From SIG435 sp045530725 (GTDB taxonomy: Bacteria; Bacillota; Clostridia; UMGS1810), in NCBI GenBank assembly GCA_045530725.1, contig JAZSCT010000030.1, forward strand, positions 1 through 50,677: a stretch of 50,677 bases of DNA, written 5' to 3'. Positions 1 to 6,742 of this stretch are shown piece by piece (the first letter of the stretch is position 1; each line of letters opens with the position of its first letter). The translations under genes and the position numbers were made by a program. Below the pieces are notes generated by a model that did no database searches, had not been told where the DNA came from, and worked only from the letters and a program-made list of their open reading frames with translations.

Positions 1-662
1 ATCTTGTCAAATACCGCAGTAAACTTTTCATCAACTTCAACATCTTTATGGTAATGACCAAAAAACCATTTTTTACATGCCACACTGTTTTTTATCTTTT
101 CCAGAAAATCTGTAAGTTGATTGATTTCATATGTTGGAGCAATTTTATCTTGAATAGATGTTGGGGCTGAATGGGTTATCACATAATCGAATTCAGAATT
201 ATTTTTCTTGAGATTTTCTTCTGCGTTACTAAATTCTTGCTCACTTGGCATTTCATCTTTCCACCAGTTTTTGCCTTCGGTTCGATGTTCTTTGTCGTGC
301 GAGCTTGCCCCACCAAATACGAAGAACTTCTTTCCGTCAATATTATATACTTCGCCCCTGATTAAATGATATATGCCATCATCAACTTTGTGTGCAATAC
401 TATCACCAAAATCTACCGTTGGCAGATTATAAAGCATCTCAAAGTTTTCGTGATTGCCATCGATAAAAAGTGTCGTAAAGTTTTTACTTTTCAACCACTT
501 TATCCAATATTTTTCTTCATTGCTGCCGTCCCACACGCCACCAAAATCACCACATATGATTACATAATCATTTTTAGTCATTTCTTTTTGCTCGGGAAAA
601 CGTTTAGTGGAAAGTTTCTGTATATCGACTGGTATGTGTGTATCGCCTGTAATATATATCAT
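1..662 (-). CDS. Metallophosphoesterase (3' end outside window)
   Basis: About 220 codons are visible; the C-terminus lies beyond the window edge. The signature metal-binding blocks of calcineurin-like phosphoesterases appear in order: GDTH (residues 6-9), GDFGG (38-42), GNHE (69-72), THSAP (163-167) and GHYH (202-205). Such enzymes bind two metals and hydrolyse phosphoesters; the substrate of this cytoplasmic member cannot be told. The ATG at 662-660 follows an AAAGGAAAT ribosome-binding site. It stands upstream of no recognisable operon and sits in an accessory block with two orphan small proteins, so acquisition by transfer is plausible but not shown. Confidence 0.85.
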   Translation of the reverse strand, partial: MIYITGDTHIPVDIQKLSTKRFPEQKEMTKNDYVIICGDFGGVWDGSNEEKYWIKWLKSKNFTTLFIDGNHENFEMLYNLPTVDFGDSIAHKVDDGIYHLIRGEVYNIDGKKFFVFGGASSHDKEHRTEGKNWWKDEMPSEQEFSNAEENLKKNNSEFDYVITHSAPTSIQDKIAPTYEINQLTDFLEKIKNSVACKKWFFGHYHKDVEVDEKFTAVFDK

Positions 663-685
663 TTTTTATTTCCTTTATGTATAAT

Positions 686-1051
686 TTATTCATCTATACT
701 TTGTATAATTTCTTGAATTAATTCCAAAGTTTTTGGTTTGGCAAACTCGATAAAAAACGCATTATCTACATCTTCATCAAAAAGTAATGATTCAAGAACA
801 CTCAAAGCTATTACCTCATTTGCATATTCATCATTTAATTCAAGCAATTTTTCAATATAATGAAATGCATCAGCTATTGCTTGTTCTTTGCCATCAGATA
901 TTTGTGCCTTTATAAAAGGCACAAATATATCTGCATAAACAACATGCGATCCTGTTTCATCACCGTCTTGCCATGATGTTTCCTCAAAATAAACATCTTT
1001 GATTTCCGGAAAAGACTCTATTAATTTTAAATTAAGCTCTTTACTTGTCAT
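686..1051 (-). CDS. Small acidic protein of unknown function
   Basis: 121 residues, strongly acidic, predicted mostly helical, no signal peptide or membrane segment. The ATG follows AAGGGGTAAG. I do not recognise a certain family; its size, acidity and position beside another orphan acidic protein resemble immunity proteins or DUF-type partners from polymorphic toxin loci, but no toxin is visible here. The gene ends 24 bp before the metallophosphoesterase start, so the two could be co-transcribed. Function unknown. Confidence 0.6.
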   Translation of the reverse strand: MTSKELNLKLIESFPEIKDVYFEETSWQDGDETGSHVVYADIFVPFIKAQISDGKEQAIADAFHYIEKLLELNDEYANEVIALSVLESLLFDEDVDNAFFIEFAKPKTLELIQEIIQSIDE

Positions 1052-1108
1052 TATTCATCTTACCCCTTGACATATTTCATGGTTAATTATAGTAGATTTA
1101 GATGTTGT

Positions 1109-1588
1109 TTACTTTACATCTATTTTTCTAATTATTGGCTCCACGCAAGTAATTACATCTATAATCTGGTTTTCTGCAGACACTTCATAGTGTTTCCATT
1201 CTCCTGGAAAGAAATCTCCATTATCAAGTTTGCAACAAATAGTTGCAGTCGATACATAATCTAACAATCTGGACTTTTCAAATATAATCAAATGCCGTCC
1301 TTTACTTATCTCATAATCGTCATAGGTACAATAAGATTCATTTCTTACCTGATAAAAAATATAGTCCTCGAATGTAATTTCATAAACATTTTTCTCGTCA
1401 GGGTAGATGGGATATGTTTCTTTTAAAAGTTCTTTTATTTCATCTTTCATATCCTCTTCAACATTTGAGCCTTTTTCCCCAATTTTAGGTAGAGCAAACA
1501 AAATTTTCAATACATTATCAGCATCATCTATTTCTACTACAAATGGAAAATTATCACATTCTTTGTTTTCTGAACCAAATTTCAACAT
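1109..1588 (-). CDS. Hypothetical cytoplasmic protein, 159 aa
   Basis: 159 residues, acidic, no signal peptide, no membrane helix and no motif I recognise. Start ATG at 1588 is preceded by a strong TGGAGGTAG ribosome-binding site, which supports it as a real gene. The gap to the next orphan gene (686-1051) is 57 bp in the same direction. Its N-terminal half alternates hydrophobic strands with charged turns, as in small alpha/beta proteins. I assign no function. Confidence 0.6.
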   Translation of the reverse strand: MLKFGSENKECDNFPFVVEIDDADNVLKILFALPKIGEKGSNVEEDMKDEIKELLKETYPIYPDEKNVYEITFEDYIFYQVRNESYCTYDDYEISKGRHLIIFEKSRLLDYVSTATICCKLDNGDFFPGEWKHYEVSAENQIIDVITCVEPIIRKIDVK

Positions 1589-1676
1589 ATGCTACCTCCA
1601 TAAAAATTTATCAGGTATTTTATTTAATTATACTACACTCCATTAAAATTTTCAATAACGCCAAAACAATCCACAA

Positions 1677-1709
1677 TTTTTTCTAACATTTTTCTAGCAC
1701 TTTTCTAGC
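1677..1709. repeat. Three tandem 11-bp repeats near a broken tRNA
   Basis: Three units follow each other without a gap at 1677-1687, 1688-1698 and 1699-1709, with core TTTTCTA(A/G)C. They lie about 155 bp from a tRNA-Ser 3' fragment. Iterated short direct repeats near a tRNA end are typical of arm-type integrase sites; that role is an inference. Confidence 0.5.
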
Positions 1710-1766
1710 GAAAACCCAAAAAAGCTATCTAAAAGTGGCAATACGAAAACTCATAGAACAGCAAAG

Positions 1767-1798
1767 GCTTTGAAGGTTTTTAACCCCTCAAAGCCCTT
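1767..1798. terminator. GGCTTTGA/TCAAAGCC hairpin
   Basis: An 8-bp perfect stem GGCTTTGA / TCAAAGCC encloses a loop of about 14 nt, followed on the plus strand by a short T/A-rich run. It lies in the otherwise gene-free stretch between 1589 and 1865 and may be a weak terminator. Confidence 0.3.
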
Positions 1799-1864
1799 AT
1801 TTTATGCGGTTTTTATCGCTTTTTAAGTTCCTTTAACTTCCGCTAATTTACTCTATCTAAAAAG

Positions 1865-1932
1865 AGTGTCTAGGAGCTCGAAATCATGATGCCCCCTGAG
1901 GGACGTGGGTTCGAATCCCACCCCGTCCGCCA
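1865..1932 (+). pseudogene. tRNA-Ser 3' remnant (pseudo-tRNA)
   Basis: The T-arm (GTGGG-TTCGAAT-CCCAC), 3' acceptor strand CCCGTCC, discriminator G and CCA (1930-1932) are intact, and the long variable-arm region resembles a class II tRNA-Ser. The matching 5' acceptor strand GGACGGG, a proper D-arm and an anticodon stem are missing: the sequence before the variable arm is a collapsed GTCTAGGAGCTCG stretch. It cannot fold as a full tRNA. Either it is a decayed tRNA-Ser or the att-site duplicate left by an element that integrated into a tRNA-Ser gene elsewhere. Confidence 0.7.
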
Positions 1933-1937
1933 AAAAA

Positions 1938-1968
1938 ACGACAAGTTGAGTAACCTGTCGTTTTTTAT
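1938..1968 (+). terminator. Terminator after the tRNA remnant
   Basis: Stem ACGACA / TGTCGT followed by a T-run. The same ACGACA/TGTCGT core occurs in the terminator after the intact tRNA-Leu at 50.4 kb, so this is the original tRNA terminator type. On the other strand it also lies just behind the alkyltransferase-like gene. Confidence 0.65.
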
Positions 1969-1973
1969 ATTAT

Positions 1974-2273
1974 TCACATACAGTATTTATCAAGATTTAT
2001 CCTTCCGTTATCTTGGAAAACTATCTCTTCGGATTCAAGTAACTTTCTCTGGACATATTTCCCTCCGAATGCAAAGCCGGGTGCTACTTTTCCCTCACGG
2101 GTTACCACTCTGTGACATGGAATATTCATTGGGTCGGGTTTTACATGCAGAGCATATCCTACTACTCTTGACAAGCGGTAATTACCCGCCATAATTGCAA
2201 TCTGACCGTATGTTGCCACACTCCCCTTTGGAATGGTTTTTACAATTTCATATATCTTTTAAAATGCGTTCAT
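1974..2273 (-). pseudogene. Alkyltransferase-like (MGMT/ATL) gene with nonsense codon 5
   Basis: The reading frame carries the O6-alkylguanine DNA alkyltransferase fold signature, including the active-site PCHRV block and a C-terminal helix-turn-helix. Homology starts upstream of the open frame: from the ATG at 2273 the frame reads Met-Asn-Ala-Phe-stop (TAA at 2259-2261) and then continues in the same frame with KIYEIVKTIPKGSVATYG, which is typical of family N-termini. One in-frame stop therefore breaks the gene, unless translation restarts at GTG 2219, giving 81 aa. An AAGGGGAG run just upstream of that GTG is very close. The family repairs or flags alkylated guanine. Likely a recent pseudogene. 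Confidence 0.7.
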
Positions 2274-2631
2274 ATCATCACCTTTAAAATTTTTTTGCAA
2301 GGATACAAAAGCATCCCTGCCCGATTCGTCATCAGAAAATTTGTCCCGAAAGTTTTTGTTTTTGCTTTCGAGGGAATTGTTTATCAAACTCTTCCGCTTC
2401 ACTTTCATCCACTAAATAGACTTCCGGCGGTCCGTATTCTCCTGTGATTCCCTTTAGATATCCGGGAATTAACTCTTTTCAGATAAAGAATAATTCACGA
2501 ATCAAATTTTCTACCACAGGGTAATCTTCTTTTCTTTCTAAACAAATTAAATAGTCATTTTTACTCAGTTCTCTGCCATCGAATGTTCTGACACTTCTTC
2601 TGTTTTTAATATGTTCTGAGATATTGTTCAT
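2259..2631 (-). pseudogene. Degraded nitroreductase-like fragment and fused debris
   Basis: From ATG 2631 the frame reads MNNISEHIKNRRSVRTFDGREL, the FMN-binding N-terminus of nitroreductases, for 50 codons to TGA 2479-2481. The same frame then reads on (residues such as ITGEYGPPEVYLVDESEAEE) to TGA 2332-2334, while another frame continues to the TAA at 2259, overlapping the start of the alkyltransferase-like gene. No piece covers a full nitroreductase (about 170-200 aa). I read this as a pseudogene with at least one stop and one frameshift. The middle segment is not obviously nitroreductase and may come from another gene. Confidence 0.55.
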
Positions 2632-2663
2632 AACACACCTCTTTGATTATTTTTCTACCTTTC

Positions 2664-2936
2664 GGGCACTCAAGAGTTAAACCCCTTATGCCTTAAATTT
2701 GTTAAATTCCAATCTATTCAACTTGGCGTCCTCGTAAGGCGACAGCCTAACTTCGTCCTTTGCATTGAAAATATTATAAATTTTCCTGCATTTAAGGTCG
2801 AAGAGTTTTAAAATAAGAAATTTTGTTTTAGATAAAGAAAATTCAAGAATAATACTTTCGTATATTCGCAGAATTTTCTGCAATATTAAGCGAAATTTAT
2901 ATTTAAAACCATAAGGTGTTTAATTCTCGAGTGCCC
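2664..2936. mobile_element. 273-bp inverted-repeat element (MITE-like)
   Basis: Near-perfect 27-bp terminal inverted repeats flank the element: left arm 2664-2690 starting GGGCACTC, right arm 2910-2936 whose reverse complement also starts GGGCACTC; 24 of 27 positions match. The interior is AT-rich with a small internal hairpin (GTTAGGC/GCCTTAC). It has no transposase. A 65-codon minus-strand frame inside is probably incidental. The right arm supplies the last codons and stop of the adjacent lipoprotein remnant, so the element seems to have inserted into that gene's 3' end. No clear target-site duplication was seen. Confidence 0.65.
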
Positions 2937-3165
2937 CAGTCCAATCAATAATACCGCCGAACTCTTTTACATTGGTATAACCGAGTTTGGAAAGAGCATC
3001 TTCTGCCGCAATTTGTTGGTACATTTCCTTTTCTCCCTTTTGTGAGACTATTATGGATGTGGGTCCGTCTGCACCGCCTATAATTCCGATACTTACAGCA
3101 TTTCCGCAGCTAGTCAAGAAAATGCAAAGTAAAATTGATATGATACATAGTACTTTTTTCATCAT
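2920..3165 (-). pseudogene. Lipoprotein-rhodanese gene with deleted core
   Basis: The 81-aa product starts with a lipoprotein signal (lipobox LTSC, Cys20) and the IIGGADGPTSI segment common in short clostridial lipoproteins. It then jumps from MYQQI, the start of a rhodanese domain, to KLGYTNVKEFGGIIDW, the end of one. The middle, with the catalytic Cys loop, is missing, so sulfurtransferase activity is not possible. The last residues (ALEN) and the stop come from the inverted-repeat element at 2664-2936. The start ATG overlaps the end of the upstream YjbR-like gene by 4 bp. Confidence 0.65.
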
Positions 3166-3509
3166 TTTTTGCCTCGCTTTTTCGGTTTAGTCAACTCAAA
3201 ACTGTCATCAATCATATTCTTAATATCATCTGTCGGAATACTTCCGTCAAGAATAATAGAATTCCAATGCCATTTATTCATATGGTAAGCGGGAACGACT
3301 GATTCATAGGTACTTCGCCACATATATGTAAGATAGGGGTCGCATTTTACATTAACCCAGATATTTCCCAACCTTTCGCAGATTGATGCAAACATCTTTT
3401 TGTTGCCTTTGTGTCGCATTACTGTCCAGTTAAAGTCATGGAAAGGATAATCTTCGTATGTATCATCAAACGACAAGCAAAAATCAATAACATCCTGCCT
3501 TGTTTTCAT
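3162..3509 (-). CDS. MmcQ/YjbR family DNA-binding-fold protein
   Basis: 115 residues matching the YjbR/CyaY-like fold: N-terminal helix with a DxxDxxYEDYPF-type motif, a strand region with KMFASIC, and the conserved VNVKCDP and HMNKWHWNSI blocks near the C-terminus. Members are small cytoplasmic proteins whose role is poorly defined. The length is normal for the family. A lysine-rich tail overlaps the start of the following lipoprotein remnant, suggesting translational coupling before that gene decayed. Confidence 0.85.
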   Translation of the reverse strand: MKTRQDVIDFCLSFDDTYEDYPFHDFNWTVMRHKGNKKMFASICERLGNIWVNVKCDPYLTYMWRSTYESVVPAYHMNKWHWNSIILDGSIPTDDIKNMIDDSFELTKPKKRGKK

Positions 3510-3563
3510 ATTATCCCTCCTGACAAAATTTAAATACCATTTTTAACGTATTCGCAAATTCAC

Positions 3564-3935
3564 CTACTTAAAGTTGTATAATGCTTTTGTCTCGCTGTTT
3601 CTATACTCGTGCTTTTCGTAATAGCCAATTAAAGTTCCGTCATCATCACGAAGTGCGACCATATACACATCCTTGTTTTCCACGTCATTGTGATAGGTGT
3701 ATATGATATTATTATCCTTGCTTTCTTTAAACCAGGTAACCACCTTATCAATCATTTCATTAGCCTTTGGCGGATGGCAGTCTTTAATACTTCTGTCCGT
3801 CAAATCCTTGTGATACCGCTCTTTTGCCGATGGATTCATATATACGATTATATGGTCTGTATCACACACGACTACAGGTGCGGTATCCATATCAAGCATA
3901 CTTTTTAATAGTTTAAACAGTTTCATATTTTCCAT
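3564..3935 (-). CDS. Stand-alone PAS-domain protein
   Basis: 123 residues forming one PAS domain: the VVVCDTDHIIVYMNPSAKERY start, the CHPP motif near residue 54, and the terminal strands with VALRDDDGTLIGYYE. This resembles the PAS domain at the end of DUF438 proteins, where the CHP histidine may contact haem or another ligand. There is no output domain, so it would act as a sensor or adaptor through a partner. Its start overlaps the end of the LicD-like remnant upstream by 13 bp. Confidence 0.75.
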   Translation of the reverse strand: MENMKLFKLLKSMLDMDTAPVVVCDTDHIIVYMNPSAKERYHKDLTDRSIKDCHPPKANEMIDKVVTWFKESKDNNIIYTYHNDVENKDVYMVALRDDDGTLIGYYEKHEYRNSETKALYNFK

Positions 3936-4537
3936 TCTATATCCCCCAAAGTAAGGTCGTGACCTTTCTGAAGTTCCAAAGGTAAGTCTGCCATATAATC
4001 ACCGTAATTTATTGTAAGATATTCGTGATATTTTTTCGGCACAGGAAAGGCAGAGTCTTCAAAAGTCAATGATTCTTCCCCATCAAAAAGAAGACTTCTT
4101 TTCACTACCTTCACACCCTTGCAACTTACAAGAACATATTCTGAATTGTCTGAATGAAGATTTAGAAGACCTGTGATGCATTTAAAATACAGATGTCTTA
4201 TTGAAATGGGTATCTTTTCAAGCAATCGTACAAATATCCCGTGACCATCTTCGTATTTCGTAAACTCTGCCACAAGCATCTTTGCTGCGATTTTGTAAAG
4301 AATATATTCTATCTTCCTTATAACGCCGATATTACTTACAGAATACACAGGAAAAAGATCTATACATATCCCCCAGTTGATAGGAAGATCCTTGTATCTT
4401 TCAGGTCTTGAAAGGGTTTCTTTGTTTCGGATTTTGCTCCAGGCAACAGGAAAGTGTTTCTCCCTGAAACAGTTGGTGAGGATGTACTTTTTATCCGCTT
4501 CCGATTCAAACACATCATAAAGTTTCCTCCGAATATC
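3923..4537 (-). pseudogene. LicD-family phosphotransferase remnant (N-terminus lost)
   Basis: The frame contains the C-terminal two-thirds of a LicD protein: KHFPVAWSKIRNKETLS, the NWGICIDLFPVYS block and the closing FEDSAFPVPKKYHEYLTINYGDYM motif. LicD enzymes attach phosphocholine or related groups to surface polysaccharides. The defining N-terminal GTLLGAVRH and DDDID motifs are absent. The open frame extends upstream to 4693, but those first ~50 residues (with CCC and poly-hydrophobic runs) do not look like LicD. An AGGAGG-like sequence near 4528 could drive an internal start, but the product would lack the catalytic part. Probably non-functional. Confidence 0.6.
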
Positions 4538-4723
4538 AATGACAAAAAACAAAAAACTGCAACAACAAACACGCCGACCTCCGACCTGTTTCATCATTGC
4601 AGCTTGACCGACATAGTGTGTTACCTTAGTCTCATAGCTTTGCGTCATCAGATTTCTCTGATTTTGCCCTATAATAATGTAATTATTATACAAAATTTTT
4701 CGTGAATTGTCAACTGTTTAAGC

Positions 4724-5275
4724 CTAAAATTCACAGTTTTTAAGGGTTTTTCTTAAGGTTTTCCACCGTGGGCATATTTTTGACAGTTCCATATAGAATC
4801 TGTCCGAATGATTTTGCACAATAAAGTGGGTAAATTCATGGCAGACAACATACTCCACACACTCAAATGGAGCATACATAAGATTGGTGCTGAAAGTAAG
4901 GATTGCTCTTTTCGTATAGCAGTTTCCCCATTGGGATTTCATATTACGAAACTTTATAACAGGATACTCCACCCCTCTTTTTTCAAAGTAAGGATAAACC
5001 TTTTTGCAAAGGGAAGTGATCGTCTCTTTAAGTTCCTCTTCTCCGAAATACTGTATAGGTCGGGGTTGGGTTCTCCCTTTGAACTTTTCAAGAGCGTTCA
5101 GTATGAAATCTTTCTTCGATATAATAAAAGACTCTATATCACTTTCTTTTACCCTGTCATTTGAGGACACATATATACTGCCGTCAGGCTTTATACGAAG
5201 GTTAATATTTTTCACTCTTTTTGTTGTATATTCATAACAGACGGATTTACCATTTAATATAATCTCTTTTTTCAT
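4724..5275 (-). CDS. YgjP-like (M48/SprT-type) zinc metallopeptidase
   Basis: 183 residues. The zinc site HEFTH is at residues 146-150 with a third ligand at His156 (QNHSDRF), and the family's MKSQWGNC block is at 112-118. These are the marks of the YgjP/DUF45 metal-dependent hydrolases often linked to type I restriction loci or found alone. The start is ATG 5275, preceded by AAAGGTGA; the open frame runs further upstream but that part overlaps the promoter region. The substrate is unknown; the protein is cytoplasmic. Confidence 0.85.
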   Translation of the reverse strand: MKKEIILNGKSVCYEYTTKRVKNINLRIKPDGSIYVSSNDRVKESDIESFIISKKDFILNALEKFKGRTQPRPIQYFGEEELKETITSLCKKVYPYFEKRGVEYPVIKFRNMKSQWGNCYTKRAILTFSTNLMYAPFECVEYVVCHEFTHFIVQNHSDRFYMELSKICPRWKTLRKTLKNCEF

Positions 5276-5291
5276 AAATTTCACCTTTTTT

Positions 5292-5320
5292 ATTGTACAA
5301 TGCATATCGTAATGAGTCAA
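5292..5320 (-). promoter_or_regulatory. Promoter of the YgjP-like gene
   Basis: On the minus strand: -35 TTGACT (5320-5315), 17-bp spacer, -10 TACAAT (5297-5292). It lies within the divergent region shared with the nitroreductase gene. Confidence 0.7.
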
Positions 5321-5330
5321 TATAATTGCA

Positions 5331-5359
5331 TTGTAGAAGAATATATTTTGTGATATAAT
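5331..5359 (+). promoter_or_regulatory. Promoter of the nitroreductase gene
   Basis: -35 TTGTAG (5331-5336), 17-bp spacer, -10 TATAAT (5354-5359), 32 bp before the start codon. Confidence 0.7.
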
Positions 5360-5390
5360 GATATTATCAGCAAGAGAAAGGAAGATATAT

Positions 5391-5909
5391 ATGGATTTTG
5401 AAAAAGTAATAACAGATAGATACTCTGTAAGAAAATTTAAGAATAAGCACCTTGACAAATCCCACATAGAAAAAATACTTAATGCAGGTCATATAGCACC
5501 TACAGGCTGCAATATACAACCTCAGAGGATTCTTGTATTAAACACAGACGAGGCAATAAATAAACTTAAAAACTGCACCAGATGTCACTTCGATGCACCC
5601 TGTGCATTCCTTATCTGCTACAACATTGACGAAACATGGACAAGGCCATACGACGGAGCGAAATCCGCTCCCGTGGATGCAAGTATCGTCACTTGCCATA
5701 TGATGCTTGAAGCACAGAATCTGGGTGTCGGCTCCTGTTGGGTGATGCATTTTGATCCTGAAAAAATGAAAAAAGAATTCAATATTCCCGATAACTTCAT
5801 CCCTCATGCACTTCTTGTGATGGGGTATCCTCATAAAGATAGTGTACCCATGGAAATGCACAGTAAGGTAAGGGATATGGATGAAGTTGTTTACTACGAT
5901 ACTTTCTAA
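5391..5909 (+). CDS. Nitroreductase family protein
   Basis: 172 residues with the FMN-binding N-terminus (ITDRYSVRKF), the APTGCNIQP loop that contacts flavin, and the C-terminal ALLVMGYP strand. The family transfers hydride from NAD(P)H to nitro compounds, quinones or flavins; this compact form is common in anaerobes. ATG 5391 is chosen because AAAGGAAG (5377-5384) precedes it; an earlier ATG at 5358 lies inside the -10 box. It is monocistronic between a clear promoter and a strong terminator. Confidence 0.9.
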   Translation: MDFEKVITDRYSVRKFKNKHLDKSHIEKILNAGHIAPTGCNIQPQRILVLNTDEAINKLKNCTRCHFDAPCAFLICYNIDETWTRPYDGAKSAPVDASIVTCHMMLEAQNLGVGSCWVMHFDPEKMKKEFNIPDNFIPHALLVMGYPHKDSVPMEMHSKVRDMDEVVYYDTF

Positions 5910-5944
5910 AAAAGATGGTGTAAAATATTTACACCATCTTTTTT
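5908..5944. terminator. Bidirectional terminator
   Basis: Near-perfect stem AAAGATGGTGTAAA / TTTACACCATCTTT with T-runs on both strands, shared by the convergent nitroreductase and NifX-like genes. Confidence 0.9.
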
Positions 5945-6341
5945 AATGACAGTTATGACCTGCACATCCATGACTTCCACATGTATGACCTTCACCATGT
6001 TCATGGTCGTGATGATCGCACTTCACATCGGGATTATACATAAGTGTATTTGAAAGGTATGCTTCAACCGCTTCATCACAGTTTCCTGACACACCGCCAA
6101 AGAGTCTGATATCCGCCTCTATAAGAGCCACCTTTGCACCCATACCGATACCACCGCATATAAGTACATCCACACCGAGATCTTTGAGCATTCCTGCAAG
6201 GGCACCGTGTCCTGTTCCATTGGTTTCTTCCACATATGACTTAACAATTTTTCCATCTTCAACTTCATAAATCTTAAATGCTAAAGTATGACCGAAATGC
6301 TGAAATACCATTTCATTTTCGTATGTAACTGCTATTTTCAT
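5943..6341 (-). CDS. NifX/NafY-type dinitrogenase cofactor-like protein
   Basis: 132 residues of the dinitrogenase iron-molybdenum cofactor family: KIAVTYENEM start, HFGHT motif and the GVDVLICGGIGMGA block. It ends in a His/Cys-rich tail (HHDHEHGEGHTCGSHGCAGHNC) likely to bind metal. In anaerobes without nitrogenase such proteins are thought to handle iron-sulfur or other metal clusters, and no nif gene is near here. ATG 6341 is preferred over an upstream in-frame ATG because AAAGGA sits about 10 nt before it. Confidence 0.85.
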   Translation of the reverse strand: MKIAVTYENEMVFQHFGHTLAFKIYEVEDGKIVKSYVEETNGTGHGALAGMLKDLGVDVLICGGIGMGAKVALIEADIRLFGGVSGNCDEAVEAYLSNTLMYNPDVKCDHHDHEHGEGHTCGSHGCAGHNCH

Positions 6342-6373
6342 AGTATCATTTCCTTTCACTTTTTATTTCTTAT

Positions 6374-6402
6374 ATTATACTACTTTGTAAAATAATAGTC
6401 AA
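6374..6402 (-). promoter_or_regulatory. Promoter of the NifX-like gene
   Basis: Minus strand: -35 TTGACT (6402-6397), 17-bp spacer, -10 TATAAT (6379-6374). Confidence 0.75.
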
Positions 6403-6458
6403 ATCTTAAATCTGACAAAAAACCGAAACTATATACAATGCTGTAAGTGTTAAAGAAA

Positions 6459-6487
6459 AAAACATTGCAGACTAAATGCAATGTTTT
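6459..6487 (-). terminator. Terminator after rubredoxin
   Basis: 11-bp stem AAAACATTGCA / TGCAATGTTTT with a T-rich run on the minus strand, behind the rubredoxin gene. Confidence 0.8.
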
Positions 6488-6527
6488 CTTTTTCTTGTAA
6501 TATTTCTCCTTTGTAATAAAGGTGTTT

Positions 6528-6689
6528 TTACGCTTCTTCAGAGAACATATCTTTGCCTACTCCACACAATGGGCAAGCAAAATCTTCAGGCAAATCTTCA
6601 AACTTTGTACCGGGAGCAATTCCCATATCAGGAGCGCCCTCAGCCTCATCATAAATCCATCCGCATGCGTCACATACATATTTTGCCAT
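6528..6689 (-). CDS. Rubredoxin
   Basis: 53 residues, the normal size. The iron is bound by four cysteines in two CxxC knuckles: Cys6/Cys9 (YVCDACG) and Cys39/Cys42 (FACPLCG). The ATG at 6689 follows a strong GGAGGTAAT site. Rubredoxin is a small one-electron carrier. It lies just downstream of the FprA-type flavodiiron protein on the same strand, its usual electron acceptor, so the pair most likely forms an oxygen- or NO-scavenging chain in the cytoplasm. Confidence 0.97.
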   Translation of the reverse strand: MAKYVCDACGWIYDEAEGAPDMGIAPGTKFEDLPEDFACPLCGVGKDMFSEEA

Positions 6690-6742
6690 AATAATTACCT
6701 CCGTTTTTTATATTATCCTTCATTTAAGAAGGATTATGCACA

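Noticed and set aside
2686..2883. 65-codon frame inside the inverted-repeat element
   Set aside because: Low-complexity, no known motif, no ribosome site; probably incidental to the element.
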